Positions 12,041 through 30,810 of a DNA stretch of 64,000 nt are shown here, piece by piece. Source of the stretch: Piscicola geometra. Taxonomy: Eukaryota > Annelida > Clitellata > Hirudinida > Piscicolidae. A program made the position numbers and the translations under genes. The stretch covers positions 6,394,145-6,458,144 of the forward strand of contig OX030956.1 of assembly GCA_943735955.1 (NCBI GenBank), written 5' to 3'. Numbering within the stretch: the stretch's first letter is position 1; every line of letters begins with the position of its first letter. Below the pieces are notes generated by a model, which was given only the letters and a program-made list of their open reading frames with translations, did not search any database and was not told the DNA's origin.

Positions 12041-15000
12041 ATCCTTCATTCTTAAAATATTCACTCATAAACTCTCCAACGTGACTTTTCACTCTCGCTT
12101 CTTTTTATCGTTCGCTTCAAATCCTCAGAACACCCTATCATAACGGGACAATTAAAGTCCATTTAAACTTTATAAACGTAGTTTTGTTTATGAAAACAAG
12201 ATTATTCAAGACTTTTCTTACAGAAACTGCTTGTAGGTTTTGAAGTTATGAGCTCGGGAATGGCTGATGTTTATTGCAGGATGCTTCTTTCTCTAAACGA
12301 GAAGATTCGCAGTTTGATGGTTGTTTTAAGAGGAATATTAAAAGAGAGGGTAGTTAAGGAAGGTAGTTTCGAGTGCTTATAGTGAAATTGGTCGATACAT
12401 TTCAAGATCAAAATGAGTGTGATTAAATTGTTGATGTTGTGGTAAGTGATTATAAAGGCACAATTTAAAAATAACTTTGAATAAAATAATAAAAGCGCGT
12501 TTGATAAATGATTATAAGTGTAATGAAGAGAAAAAGATAAAGTGGAAGATGGAAGTATAAAAATAATAATATCGGCATCGACATAACTTTTCCTAGAAAG
12601 TTATTAGAATTAAAAAAGCTGTTTTAAATATAGCAAATAACTTTATAAGTGCTTTAAAAGCAAAGCTGAAAATGTTTAGATAAACAAAATAAAGAGGATT
12701 TCAAAGAATAATCAAACAATATATTGAAAATTCAAAAGATAATCCTATAATAAAACATAATCACGAGCACATAACTCCAGCATGTGGAGGAATAAAGGAA
12801 GAGTGGGAGATAAATAACGGAAGGTCATTTGCTTGCTCAAGTGCTTCGAGCCACTGCTTTCATTTTCAATTGTTTCAATCTTTTTTTTAAATTCCCAATA
12901 TTTCTGCATGTTAAAAATCTTATTCTCCTCTTTTATTAAAATTGGTCTGCACATTCATCACCGGCATCCTTATTTATTTACTCCTATCAACAACAACATT
13001 CTTTTCACCTTGAAAATATGTTCGATAGCTTTATTCTCACCTTCGTTCGTGAAATGAACAGAATTCGTATTGTTTTTGTCCAGAATATTTACAATAACAC
13101 GCCAAAAAGTGTTCTGAGTAATTATAGGCAGCCTTTATTGCCGATCCATTTATCATTGTTTCAATCCTTTTTAAACCCTTCATTATATCGATAAAACGAT
13201 ATACAGAAAGTATTTGGCTGAACAATTGTTACTAGAATCTCCATTAATACTACGTGGGCATTCAACATTTTTGCTTTATCACCTAAAAGATAGAGAATGA
13301 ATTAACGCCATATCTTTTTGTCCGAATTCTTCGCTTCATTGTGTCTTCCAAGCCTTTTTATTATTAGTGAATAACTTAGCGCTGACTTTTGAATTTTTAA
13401 TAATTTAATTACATAGTTCTAGTTTTTTATATATATTTTACTTTTCCACTTTACCTCTTCTACCGCCCATCTACTCTCCCTCTATCCTAGATGCAAGACC
13501 TCTCGTTGACACTCTATTACATTCTGAATCAGGCGTCGATATCGTCATGACAAGGCATGATTTATGAAGCTCTTAACATTTCAGCGATTATTATGACGCG
13601 CCTGATTAATCGTTTCAGTCAGCTTCAGATCAAAACTCTTCTCTCGCTCTTCTTTCGATCTTTTGTCTCTTTTTCGGCCATTATTATTTTTAGCTAGTTT
13701 TATTTTTAAACCTTAAAAATTATTTTTTTCTCAAATTTTTTATTTAAATTGTATATATTATTTTTTTAACGTTTAACAAAATGGCTCTTTTTTAAAAATT
13801 AAAGATAGAAAAAAAGATCTTTCCGTTTGTTTGTCTAATTTTTCTATCTACGAAATTGTAAACACTTTTTTCTTTTACTTTTAAGGTTTAAAAATATTTT
13901 TTTTAACGATATTAAAAGATATTCATTGTTTGATTTCAAAACTTCACTTAAGTATTCACAACACATCAAACGCAGATTAACATTAATAATGCCTCGGGGA
14001 GCTTTTGATAGACATGCCTAAATAAGAAAATTAATATGGAAATTTTCGACAAATCAATGGAGTATCGACATTCGAAACTCTCGCAGCAACTTTAGACTTT
14101 TTAAGGTCTCAGAAGGGTATAATCACGAATAGAATTCTTTAAAAAACTTTTATTATCTTCTTCTCGAACGATGCTTCACAGGAGAATGATAGGGTCATGG
14201 CGTGGTCGGTCAAGGGAGTGACAATCGATCAGAGAAACGACAGGCATTCATGCAGCCTTGCACACCACAAATTAACTCTCGCGAATTCAACAAAAGATCC
14301 ATCAACATAATGCAAACCCACCAATCAAGAATTCATTAAGTCCTTCACGCCCCTCCGTGTTGAGTTGCATGCCACCAAAGTTCAATAAGCGTATACAACT
14401 TTTGTACTTGACAATGATTTTATTTCACTTTATCTTATTTTAATTGGAGTTTATTCTTGTTGAAGTTGAATTATGCATAACTCATACTTGTATTTAAGTC
14501 ATTTTAAAAATTATTTGACGAAACCCATCCAACTCGCGGTGTATTTCAAATAAATCGAAAGTTTTCTTGTAACTAAAAGATAGCCGGAAGAAGACTAAAA
14601 AAACAAATCCTTGATCGAATGTAAAAGACGTTTTGTCAGATAAAAATTATGATGTAATTTCAGTCGATTAAATGTTCTGTTTGTTGCATTATAAATTATT
14701 TGACTGCTTCTAGAAAATATGTGCTTATATCAAAACAAGTCTTATTTCAACACAATGTTTGAATCAAAAAACCTTTCGCCTTAATTATAAGTTTAAAAAA
14801 TTTATTTAATTTTTCGTAAAGAAAACCCACTCGTGTACATTGTTATTCATATTATTCACAAAACTGCATTGTATAGGTGGTCGCAAGAGAGCCTTCAGGA
14901 CACAGGCATCAAGCGGACAGATTGCTGAATGCAGAAGACACCGCTAATTGAAAGTGTTTGCTGTTCAGTCCAAAGCCATTCCATCCGATTTAAAAGAATT

Positions 15001-16805
15001 TTTTTGTTTTTAAATTTTTATTTTAGTATTAATTTTTAAGAAAATGGTTTTTTTTTATTTCTGTCGTTTTATTCACTTTGTTTAATTAAAATTTTTAATA
15101 GCTATGCTAAACATCTTGGACAGATCTATTCGAATGCACTACCATTTGAAAGCATTTAGATTAACACATTTTGTTAAACAATACTTCAAAGAGTTTAAAG
15201 AAATGAAATTGCTAAAAATGTCGAGTTTATTCTCATTAAACAGAAAAGAAAGAATAAATTTGTTATAAAAGTTTAACATTTTAAGTTTCCGATATCAACG
15301 CATGCATAGGCAAACTAGGTTTAGCATTTTCATCGAAGACAAACATCAAACCCATCAATTCTGTTGACTATTCCGCAAAACCCACTGTTTGCTCGATCAA
15401 ATAGAATCCAAAATCAAAGAGGGCTGTTTAATATGCACAAGAAGGAAAGTCGAGAGAAGGTCATAAGGATGAAAGACAAAGAAATAATTCCCTTAGAAAA
15501 CTCATTGTGGTGTTTAATAAATATTTTAAATAAAATGTGAATATTGAGTTACAAAGCAAACAAGAACTGAAGGATTAAAGCGATCAAAAAGGGTATCAAA
15601 AAGATTACGGATGGGATTAAGCTTATAGATGCACGTTTGAAGAAAAAGAAAGGTGCATGTGATGGGGGAATGGCTGAAGGTATGAGTGGGTGGGAGGCAA
15701 AAAACTAATCAAGAATAAAAGATTCAAAGAAAGCACCTAATGAAGGCTTTAGAAACACCGGCACAACAGATGCTGGGCGGTTCTTGTTCGTCCCCTCATT
15801 TAACGTTTAATTATCCTTACTTCTGTTTGATAAAAAAATATCATTGTTTATTCTTTGAAAAAATATTTTTTCTTACATTTTTTCATACATTTTTGAAAAG
15901 TAGTTATTACATATAAATAAGGTCTCTATAAATATTTTTTTTTATTGAATAAACTTTAAGACTGAAATAACAGTTATTTCAGAATTTTTTAATGTTGTGA
16001 TTGTTTTGAATGTCTCTTTTAATTAATTGTAAAGAAAGTTCCTTCAATAGAAGGTTTTAGTGTTCATCAAACTCTTATAAGATTTGTAACGACAATTTAG
16101 GAGTTGTAACGGACTATGAAGTATCGTAACGGACTTGGTCCATATACATATGTATATGACACTTCATTGGAATATATTAGCCTAAAAAACAAGTTTGTAG
16201 CGTTTTTTTCATGAACGTTTATTAAAAATTATTATAAGCGGATTATATGACAATAATTAGTTTTAAGATCAATTACTTAGTCGGTTCTATACTCTAGTAT
16301 ATACTAGAAACAGTAATAATATTATTTCTATACTCAATTATTTAGTCGGTTGTTGTTCACGACCTTCTCCAACCTGTCAACCAAATTTTTGATGCTCTTA
16401 AATGGATGCTTTGATGACTTGTGTAGCATGAAGTTTGGTGCTGGCCTAGCCAATTGTTATTTTTAGTTGCATTACATTTTTCTTGAGGTTTAAGTGGTAG
16501 AGGTCTTTGTTCGCTGTGCTTTTTAAATTTCTTAGTAAATTGTGCAATTACAGTCTTACCAAACGCATATACTTTTTGGATGGAGTTCTGGCTTGACTTT
16601 TGACTTTGGTACATCTCCTGAAGCCATGCAATTTTTTGGGTTTACATTTATGTAGAAGCACTATTTTTCATTTCCATTTACCTTTCTTTTGACGTGGTTA
16701 AACGGCAGAGTTTTTTTATAAAACAAAGGAATTATAAAAACGCTATTAGCCTATTTTTCAATCTAACATTTCTACCGTCTGTTTCTAATCCGAATAAATG
16801 GTCAA
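12041..16805. other. Gene-free AT-rich DNA
   Basis: No supported gene. The candidate regulatory island at 13,520-13,612 is listed separately. The minus-strand frame 16,357-16,614 encodes a basic 85-residue peptide that I do not recognise. It lies beside short repeated words (TTAGTCGGTT at about 16,278 and 16,342) and may be transposon debris. Confidence 0.5.
13520..13612. promoter_or_regulatory. Candidate regulatory island with inverted composite motif
   Basis: AATCAGGCG (13,527-13,535) followed by CGTCAT (13,543-13,548) recurs in inverted orientation, without the 7-bp spacer, as ATGACGCGCCTGATT (13,593-13,607). The words combine CRE-like (TGACG) and homeodomain-like (TAAT) cores. This is a structured GC-richer patch in a desert; enhancer function is inference. 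Confidence 0.25.
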
Positions 16806-16900
16806 AATTGAACAGACTTAACGGTGAACGACTGGAAAAATTGCTAATGTTTCTTGACTTAATCTGATGTGGGTTCGATTCCCAAACAATATAGTTTATA
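16806..16900 (+). mobile_element. tRNA-like SINE remnant, weak
   Basis: An A-box-like GACTTAACGGT stretch is followed about 55 bases later by a good B box (GGGTTCGATTCCC). The acceptor stem and anticodon arm do not fold convincingly, so I do not call a tRNA gene. A degenerate tRNA-derived retroposon is the likeliest source. Confidence 0.3.
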
Positions 16901-19544
16901 CATTCTTGGGGAAAGGATGAGCGGTGAAATTTAAACAAAAAACAGAATTAACAAATAATTATATTTTTTTCTATACATTATTGTTATAGTAACAATTGTA
17001 GCTTCTCAAAAATTTACGCTCGTCAATTTTTGAACCATCCTCGGAGATAAAGACCCACTAGATAATTTCCCTAAAACAAATGTTTAATGAAAAAGATTTA
17101 ATAAAAGTAGTTTGAAAAATAATTATTTTTAACAACAAAAGCATTGTGTTTTTTTCTTGTTTTGGTTATAAAAAACTTTAATGAGATAAAACTTTACATT
17201 CGTGCTTAGAAATTCTTAAGGGTCAATTGTAAGAGGCTTTCAAGGGTTCACCACACCGAAACATCGCTTGGCATTCCCTTAGTTGATGGGTTTTATCCAG
17301 CATAAGGATCTCCTGAAGCCATCCCATCCAATAGAATATTCTGACATAATTCACAAATACGTATTTTACATTCAAAAGTAATTACTGTAAAATATCAATA
17401 AATTCACATTATTTTGATTACTTTTTTTTCAAATTTCCGAAAATATAGATATTTTATCAACTAATTAAAAAATTAAAAAATGTTTAAGTTCTTTGCTCAT
17501 AAGTTTTTATATTCTTGAAATTTCAATAAAATTAAAAAAATTAAATATTATTTAAATTTAGTTACGATTATTATTATTGCTCGCTACAACTTCTATTTAA
17601 AAATTATTGTTTTTAAACTTTATGACCAAAATAAAGGCCCATAAAACAAGTATTTTTAAAAAAAATGATGATGTCTGAAACATCTGGTATTTTACGGTAG
17701 TTATTTATTCTTTTTTGAAAAGAATTGCCTAACGATGTCGCCTAAGCGCCTCTTTGTCGGTCCATCTGCCACTCGTCTACACACGCGTCACTTTGAAATT
17801 GAATCGACGTCCATTTCAAAAGTTTATTTGTTTAGCATTCATGCTTTGAAATGATGTGTACCCACTTCTGTGAGACCTATAAGCCTTAACGACACTTGAA
17901 GCCTTCATATTAATAAAATCTTTCGTTTTTTTATATTTATATAATATTTATTATGCAATATTGTAAATAACTATTTTTTTCCTTTATTAGTAAAGCTTAT
18001 GCTCGTAAAACATAAAGCATAAGAAAAATCTCATACATTAGCTACATGGTAATTAAAATGTATAGTCATTAAAGTGTGCTTGCATTAATGATATTGGCAT
18101 CAATACTTAATTAATCATGCGCACGTCCTACCCGGATTGGAGGCCTCTGGAAGGACACGCTCCCACATGATCGATGGCGCAATTATAAGAGATGGCCGAT
18201 GTATTAAGAGATGAAGAAAGTTTAATGAAGCGCTGCCAAAATTCAGGGATTAAAGGCATTATGAATTTTAATTTGATGCACTTTTGAAAAGCTGCTTGTT
18301 AAAATGTACTTAACAAATTGTGGATCTTTGAAACGTTTAAACGTGAAACTAACTCATTATAAAAATATTACCATAGCGATTCATCTATATAACATAGTAG
18401 TATTGTATCCACAATATTTCTTTTACATTTCCCAAAGTTTTTTTCTCGCTTTTAGGTTCTTCGTAACCTCTCTCTTTATGTTGGCACTATCGAATTGTAC
18501 ATAGTCAGCATTGCGTGAGGGTCAGCACAAGAGACTGAAAAGCCAGCAGACCGGAAAAAACTACTCTATTTGAATGACTGCACTCGCCATTTAACCATTT
18601 CCGATTTATTTTTAATTAAACCTTTTTAGAAACTTTCTACCGTAAAAATGTTTTTTTCGCCAAATGATTTGTTTAAAAAATATTTTTTTAATTCAAAAAC
18701 ACTTTTATTACATTTGATGTTAGAATAACTGGACTATGATGAAGTGGCACATCCCTGTAGAACTGTCACCTCAAATCATATTTGAATACTCTTGAAGAAC
18801 CACACGTCAAAGAAGGGGGTGTTGTTTTCTAAATAAAATTATTATTGTAGATATTAATACTATCGTTACTATTGTTAAACGAGGTTCAATTATCTTAGGC
18901 ACGGATTATTTAACGTTTTTGCATTACAAGCCATCAGGGATCCCTTTGAAAGACGTGCAAACCATGCACAGTGTTATAAAATTGTATCTTGTTATTATTC
19001 GTTTTATACAACGACTTTCATTTAAGATTCCTTTTTATTATAGTTTTTATTTTTTTATTTGGTGCTCTTATTATATTTTTATTTCGAAATAGGACGATAA
19101 ATCATGTAACGATGCGACAGAAAAGCGCAATTAAAGTTTTACAAGGCTGAAAGAACTTTCGTAGTAGTGCTAAAAAATAAATCCCAAAAAAACAACTTCC
19201 CAACTACATGGCACTAAAAATAATAAAAATAACTAATACAATATCACTCACTACCAACCAAACCAGCCCACCCAACGACAATACCGACAGCCTTAAGAGT
19301 ACTTCAGGTACATAAAAAGTAATTACAAACAGTTCTACCACAACAGCAAGCGTATTATTACAACTATGAAAACGAAAGATATTACAACAATGACAGACTT
19401 CTAACAAAGTTACAAAAGAAAGTTAATAGAAGTTAAACAAATACTAGCAGGCAAAAAATAAAGAACACATTAAATAAGGATACAATTTAAAAATTAAACT
19501 ACTTATTCTTCATTTTTAACAATAATAATATTTTTATTGCAAGT
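16901..19544. other. Gene-free AT-rich DNA with one GC-richer island
   Basis: No supported gene. The island at about 18,108-18,190 (TAATTAATCATGCGC near its start) shares the words TAATTAATC and ATCATGCG with the island at 4,806-4,885. It may be another regulatory element. Confidence 0.45.
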
Positions 19545-19640
19545 TTGAGTGACGGCGCACATGATTCCTGTCAGAAGTTGGCTCAGCTCCAGACGACCCC
19601 AGATCACTTCTGCTGCCAATAAAGCGCTATATTATAGCTG
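19545..19640 (+). mobile_element. Retroposon 3' end abutting ATAAT array
   Basis: A GC-richer segment ends in AAAGCGCTATATTATAG. This resembles the 3' ends GAGCGCTATAGAAATT at 22,005-22,070 and 23,111-23,172. The array that follows looks like an expanded 3' tail of this element. The body is too short and diverged to classify. Confidence 0.4.
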
Positions 19641-20780
19641 ATAATATAATACAATACAATATAATATAATATAATATAATATAATATAATATAATATAAT
19701 ATAATATAATATAATATAATATAATATAATATAATATAATATAATATAATATAATATAATATAATATAATATAATATAATATAATATAATATAATATAAT
19801 ATAATATAATATAATATAATATAATATAATATAATATAATATAATATAATATAATATAATATAATATAATATAATATAATATAATATAATATAATATAAT
19901 ATAATATAATATAATATAATATAATATAATATAATATAATATAATATAATATAATATAATATAATATAATATAATATAATATAATATAATATAATATAAT
20001 ATAATATAATATAATATAATATAATATAGTGTAATATAATATAATATAATATAATATAATATAATATAATATAATATAATATAATATAATATAATATAAT
20101 ATAATATAATATAATATAATATAATATAATATAATATAATATAATATAATATAATATAATATAATATAATATAATATAATATAATATAATATAATATAAT
20201 ATAATATAATATAATATAATATAATATAATATAATATAATATAATATAATATAATATAATATAATATAATATAATATAATATAATATAATATAATATAAT
20301 ATAATATAATATAATATAATATAATATAATATAATATAATATAATATAATATAATATAATATAATATAATATAATATAATATAATATAATATAATATAAT
20401 ATAATATAATATAATATAATATAATATAATATAATATAATATAATATAATATAATATAATATAATATAATATAATATAATATAATATAATATAATATAAT
20501 ATAATATAATATAATATAATATAATATAATATAATATAATATAATATAATATAATATAATATAATATAATATAATATAATATAATATAATATAATATAAT
20601 ATAATATAATATAATATAATATAATATAATATAATATAATATAATATAATATAATATAATATAATATAATATAATATAATATAATATAATATAATATAAT
20701 ATAATATAATATAATATAATATAATATAATATAATATAATATAATATAATATAATATAATATAATATAATATAATATAAT
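19641..20780. repeat. ATAAT pentanucleotide array, about 228 units
   Basis: About 1.14 kb of nearly uninterrupted ATAAT. The visible variants are two ACAAT units at the left end and one TAGTG unit near 20,029. The right end passes into a short CTA-triplet run. The long Ile/Tyr open frame across it is an artefact of period five (fifteen bases give five codons). It should be hard to assemble, so its true length is uncertain. Confidence 0.97.
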
Positions 20781-21865
20781 CATTACTACTACTACTACTA
20801 TAACGATTTTTATTGTTATCATTTATATTATTATATTATTCATATATTAGCTGCTTTTCAATATCAAGGTAGTGGTATCAAGAATATCACCAGCAATATC
20901 AAACTGACTTTTTCCTCTAGCCAGGGGCGCAACCAGCAAAAAATGCTGGAGGGAGCTCAACTTTATTTTAATAAAATTAATTGTTTAATTTGTTGCGTTT
21001 TTGCAACATCAATTTTTATGTTTTCTTGCTGTTTTAATACCGAGTTTTTCACATATTTTGTACAATAATTTTGAAATTTAATTTCATAAGTTAAATTTGA
21101 AATTATATTTTTTTATAATCATTTATTTCCTGTTCACATTTCAAACTTCTCAAAACAAATTTCCTCGCTTAGATAATTGCTTAATTTTTTCTTTCCATTT
21201 TAGTAATTTCATAAAAATTTAGTTTTAATTTCAGGGTGAAAAGATAGTTAATACTTAAATTAAATTTTTTTTATTCAAAATAACATGTAAAAAGTTTTCA
21301 ATGGATTTAAAAATCAATGGTGCGTTTCTTTAAAATAATAAAATTATTATTTTAATGTTAATGTATTATGAAATTTATAAAATTAAAATAAAAAATTGAT
21401 TTTTGTAGATAAATGTTGATTTGTATATTTCGAAAAAAAAATTTAAAACCGCAAATGCTTCACATTTGACGTTTTTATTGAAAAAAATATAATTTGTTAA
21501 CCTCTCATATATTGATTATAAAATTTTTAAAAATATAACATTCGTCGTCAGTGTCATCTTTGAAACAGCACAGTTTATGAGTGCTGTTGTAATTCACGTT
21601 AAATATTTTGCTTTGTTGTAATTTAAATAATAATTATTATTATTTCTATAACTAATGAAATAATAAGAATTAATAATTTGCAATTGAAATTTATAATGTT
21701 TTAATAAATGATGTTTAAATCGATTTATTTATGATTTCTTACTGCACAGAAGTATGTCACACTTACCGCTCAAGTTGCGTTTTCGCAAAATTTTGCCCAT
21801 TAAAACTTATGAAATAATTGTTTTGAATTTTGCTTGAGTTATTATTATAAACATATAATGCAAGT

Positions 21866-22075
21866 CTAAATGTAAAATTCATGTGAACTTTTTTTTCGGG
21901 TAGCCGCGGTAAATGGGCTAAATAAACCAATCGTAATTGGAAAAAATTTTAGATAGTTTATTACTGATACAAAAGAAAAATTTCAAACTAAGTTGCATAG
22001 TATAAGAGCACTCTTGAATTTGGGGAAAGAGCGCTATAGAAATTTATTTGATTGATTTGATTGATTGATAGTATT
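21866..22075 (+). mobile_element. Short dispersed retroposon with GCGCTATA-TTGATTGATT tail
   Basis: The 5' part (CTAAATGTAAAATT, then TCGGGTAG and GCGGTAAATGGG) is shared with 38,486-38,544. The 3' part (AAGAGCGCTATAGAAATT plus TTGATTGATT repeats) is shared with 23,111-23,172 and, more weakly, with 53,131-53,164. The repeat tail fits a retroposed SINE or LINE 3' end. No reading frame remains. Confidence 0.5.
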
Positions 22076-23110
22076 CTTAGAGTTACGCCATCATTTTTTA
22101 AACTAATGTAAAAAGTAAAAAAATAAGTTTGATATAAGATCCTAAACAAAACATAATTGTTTTAAATATATAGTTTAAACTAAATTTAGATGTCTTCTCA
22201 GTTACAAAATAATTTTTTGATCAGTTTGTGAAAATCTTTTAACCCTTTCATTTATTGGAAGAAGTGCAGTAGCTGTCTTGATAGCCGATATTCTCAAACA
22301 AGCTTTGCTAACAAGCATTAGTGCAACTGTGGCTGAAGGCTTGTGGTTTAAAAGAGTTCTTGCAGTTCGATACATGCAATGAGATCAGACTGATTCGCAC
22401 GTAAACTTGTTGATGTGACTTTGAACTGTCTTTGCACAGTTTTAGCATCCTTTCCATGAAGGTTGGATAATTCTGAAAGCCCGAAAGTTATTTTGTCTAT
22501 CTGCGTTATTCTATATATACTGTGTCATGGCTGGAAAAAATTACATATGATAAGTGTAAAGATTTAAAAGTGTAGTTAAGGAATATTGGCGCTCTATTTT
22601 TTCTCAGAATTTGTGACATTTTAGTGTTATTTTGGTGAGATCTCTATGTTCTGTGTTGACATATGAAATGTTTCGTGAGATAAAGACCCGATGGCCATCC
22701 AGTGAAAATATCATTTTCCATGGCATATTGAAAAATTTATTACTCCCCACCAGTGATTTTCCAGTTCGGATTTTTTAGTTCAAGTTCAAGTTACAGTTAG
22801 GAAAAACCTAATTTTTCAGTTACTATTCAAGTTGCAGTTATGAAAATTGTAATTTTTCAGTCACTATTCCAATTACAGTGTTGAAAATTGTAATTTTTCA
22901 GTTACTATTCCAGTTTCAGTTATTTTTTTAGTTACAGTTTCAGTTATAGTTAATCAAGTTGAAAAAAAAGAATTTTTATTTTTAATATCACCCAAATTAA
23001 TGTTTAAAAGTCAAATTATTTAAAAAATAAATAAATATATAATTCATAATATATGCTGCTCATTTTCATAAATGTCTTCAACTCCAGATTTTTTCTGAGA
23101 CGATTTTTTC

Positions 23111-23172
23111 TCCAATCAATCAATCAAATCAATTTCTATAGCGCTCTTTCCTCAAATTCAAGAGCGCTGGTA
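23111..23172 (-). repeat. Retroposon tail, GCGCTATA / TTGATTGATT family
   Basis: This is the reverse complement of the tail at 22,005-22,070: AGAGCGCT, TTGAATTTGAGGAAAG, GCGCTATAGAAATT, then a TTGATTGATT run. It lies inside the hAT element and was probably captured by it. Confidence 0.6.
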
Positions 23173-23346
23173 AATGAATTTGTTAAACAGATATGTCTTC
23201 AGATACGTAATAAAGTAAATAATGATATAGAAGTAGTTACATAAGGAGGTGATAAGTTTTAAATATATGGACATCTTTAAAGAAGGGTCATCTAAGTAAG
23301 GTAATAATTGTCTAATACATCAGATTCAATAGATAATAGATATAAA

Positions 23347-23623
23347 CAGTCATGTGTAGAAGATTCGTTCTGACAGTCTGTCCTTCATCTGCAGAGCTCA
23401 TTTGCCTTGTGAAGTAAGTAGCCAGTGGGTGCTTGCAAGCTGTGCACTGGTGTTCAAATTGAGGCCCTGGCACTTCTTCATAAACACAGTCATGTATTGA
23501 AGATTCGTTCTAACAGTCTGTCCTTCATCTGCAGAGCTCATGTGCCTTGTGAAGTAGGTAGCCAGTGGGTTCTTGCAAACTGTGCATTAGTGCTCAATTT
23601 GAGGCCTTGGCACTTCTTCCTTT
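23347..23623. repeat. Two tandem copies of a 139-bp unit
   Basis: Copies start at 23,347 and 23,486 with ACAGTCATGT and end with GGCACTTCTTC. They are roughly 90% identical by eye. Both lie inside the hAT element, and short frames in each are not obviously coding. Confidence 0.85.
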
Positions 23624-24768
23624 TAAAATCAGTTTTTATTGTAGTCCGTTAGACAGTTATTGGTTGAGGATTTTAATTCCGAGAGCAAGATAAATTTAAA
23701 ACCAGAAAACAAGAAAAGATATAAATTATAATTACTATAATTATTTGAAATTAAAAAAAACTAAATTATTAGATAAGAAGACAAACTATTTAACAACATC
23801 ATTACGGTTAAAGCGGCTGCCAAGATGGCAGCTGCTAACCAAAGATCCTCTCCACATACGCTTGTGAAGTGGGTGCTGAAACAATGTCTTGTGCAAAAAG
23901 AATAAAATATTGGGCATTGCGCTTTATTTCTGTCCAGAAATATAGACCATTTCCTTTCAAAAAAGTTGTAGCAGGAGTCGTTGAGGAAGCCGAACTTCAG
24001 AGGAATCCTCTTGCCATTTTTTCTTCTGAGTGGTTGCCTGCTCTAGTGTCACTGTTTTTCAACTTTTTCAACACTATTTAATATTGTTCAAAGACTTTTC
24101 TGGGCATCCTTTTTCATTTTGTCGTAACACGCTGGATGTTTTCATTTTAGGTGATTGATTAAATTTGTTGCATTTTTTCCAGAAAGTCTTTGACTGCATT
24201 TTTTCATTTCTTCTTATCATTATCATTATCATCCTCTTCCGAAACCTGACATTCGCTGTTGTCGCATGAAGCTTCGTAAATAAAATACGCCCATACGGCA
24301 TTCTCTTGTTTTCTGCAATTCTTAACTTTAAACATTTTTTTCAAATTTGTAAAATTAAAATTGTCAGAAAAAATTAACAATATAAAACACTAAATTAATA
24401 TAATCGGAATAAAATATTTTCAAAATATTATTGCTCAATCACGTGACGCGATTGTTTTATCTTGTAGAGCTTCTCTTTTTTTTAAATATTTTTTTCCAGT
24501 TACTATTCAGTTATTATTCTTGTTTTTCAGTTTCTATTTCAGTTACAGTTATGCATTGAATTACAGTTACAGTTAAAGTTACAGTTAACTTAATCAGATT
24601 TTTCAGTTAATTTACCATTTCAGTTACAGTTAACTGGTACAGCACTGCTCCCCACCCACCAAGAAAACTCATCGATTTTCTAAAAATTGCGAAACCCTTC
24701 AAACTGGGCTGGGGGGGGGGGCTTGAGCCACTGCCTCCAGCTGAATATAAACTAAGTACAATCAAGTG

Positions 24769-30354
<5,586 letters not shown>

Positions 30355-30810
30355 GGGGGATTATTATTAGTGAATGCTTGCTCCGGTATGAGGCGTGGCA
30401 TCATGAGCAAACTTTTCACAGTTTTTCCGGTTCTAAGCCATTTTTAAGGAGTTTAGATGCTTATTTTTTTAGAGCTTTAGGTCGGCCTCTATGGTGGATA
30501 ACCATGTCAGGACGCTTCCAGTTCTTGGGTAAATTAGGGAAAAGTGCGTTTTCAGTGTCGGACTCATCTGGATTACGAAAATCATGACCAAAGAGTTTCA
30601 ACCTTCTCCTCTTGATCATGTTACAAATGAGAATCTGTTTAGTTCTTTTAAGAACGGATTCATTTACCTTTTCTGCCACTGAATACTGTATATTGATCGC
30701 AAGCATTGGGAACCAAAAACATCCAGCTTCCTGACGTCTCCTTTTGAGAAGATCCATGTTTCAGAGGCATACAGCGGAATTGGAACGATACATGTGCTGT
30801 ATAGGCTGAC
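30355..30810 (-). pseudogene. Non-LTR retrotransposon reverse transcriptase, degenerate 3' fragment
   Basis: Minus-strand translation gives, in order, LYASETWIFSKGD (the LYGSETW motif of LINE reverse transcriptase C termini, about 30,757-30,775), then a stop and frame change. KRRRLKLFGHDFRNPDES follows (the RRLRWLGHVLR motif), then HRGRPKALKK (the GRPK motif). The 3' end continues into sequence shared with 8,036-8,200. The order and spacing match CR1/L2/RTE-type elements, but I cannot assign the clade. It is broken by a stop and a frameshift and is not functional. Confidence 0.8.

Larger units (their letters stand above)
22751..24647. mobile_element. Non-autonomous hAT DNA transposon with 8-bp target duplication
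   Basis: The left terminus is CAGTGATTTTCCAGTT. The right terminus read inward is CAGTGCTGTACCAGTT (13 of 16 identical), with the CAGTG start usual for hAT. A perfect 8-bp duplication CTCCCCAC flanks it at 22,743-22,750 and 24,648-24,655. Both ends carry many subterminal copies of CAGTTACAGTTA-like words, a layout typical of transposase-binding regions. No transposase frame is present, so it must be mobilised in trans or is dead. It carries a two-copy 139-bp repeat and an older retroposon tail as cargo. Confidence 0.85.
20922..24742. mobile_element. Possible older hAT-like element, nested host
   Basis: The left edge CAGGGGCGCAACCAG is a common hAT-type terminus. The right side has a G-run followed by GCTTGAGCCACTGCCTCCAG, a usual subterminal layout for such elements, but the final bases are lost. 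I see no target-site duplication. The intact hAT element at 22,751-24,647 would be nested within it. Confidence 0.3.

Noticed and set aside
16357..16614. Possible Tc1/mariner-like transposase fragment on the minus strand
   Set aside because: Basic peptide without catalytic motifs, and no convincing terminal inverted repeats nearby.
16806..16900. Functional tRNA gene
   Set aside because: A good B box but no closing acceptor stem or anticodon arm; kept only as a tRNA-like remnant.
19632..20822. 396-residue Ile/Tyr/Leu open frame on the minus strand
   Set aside because: It is only the ATAAT array read as codons. The period-15 pattern is exact and has no protein character.
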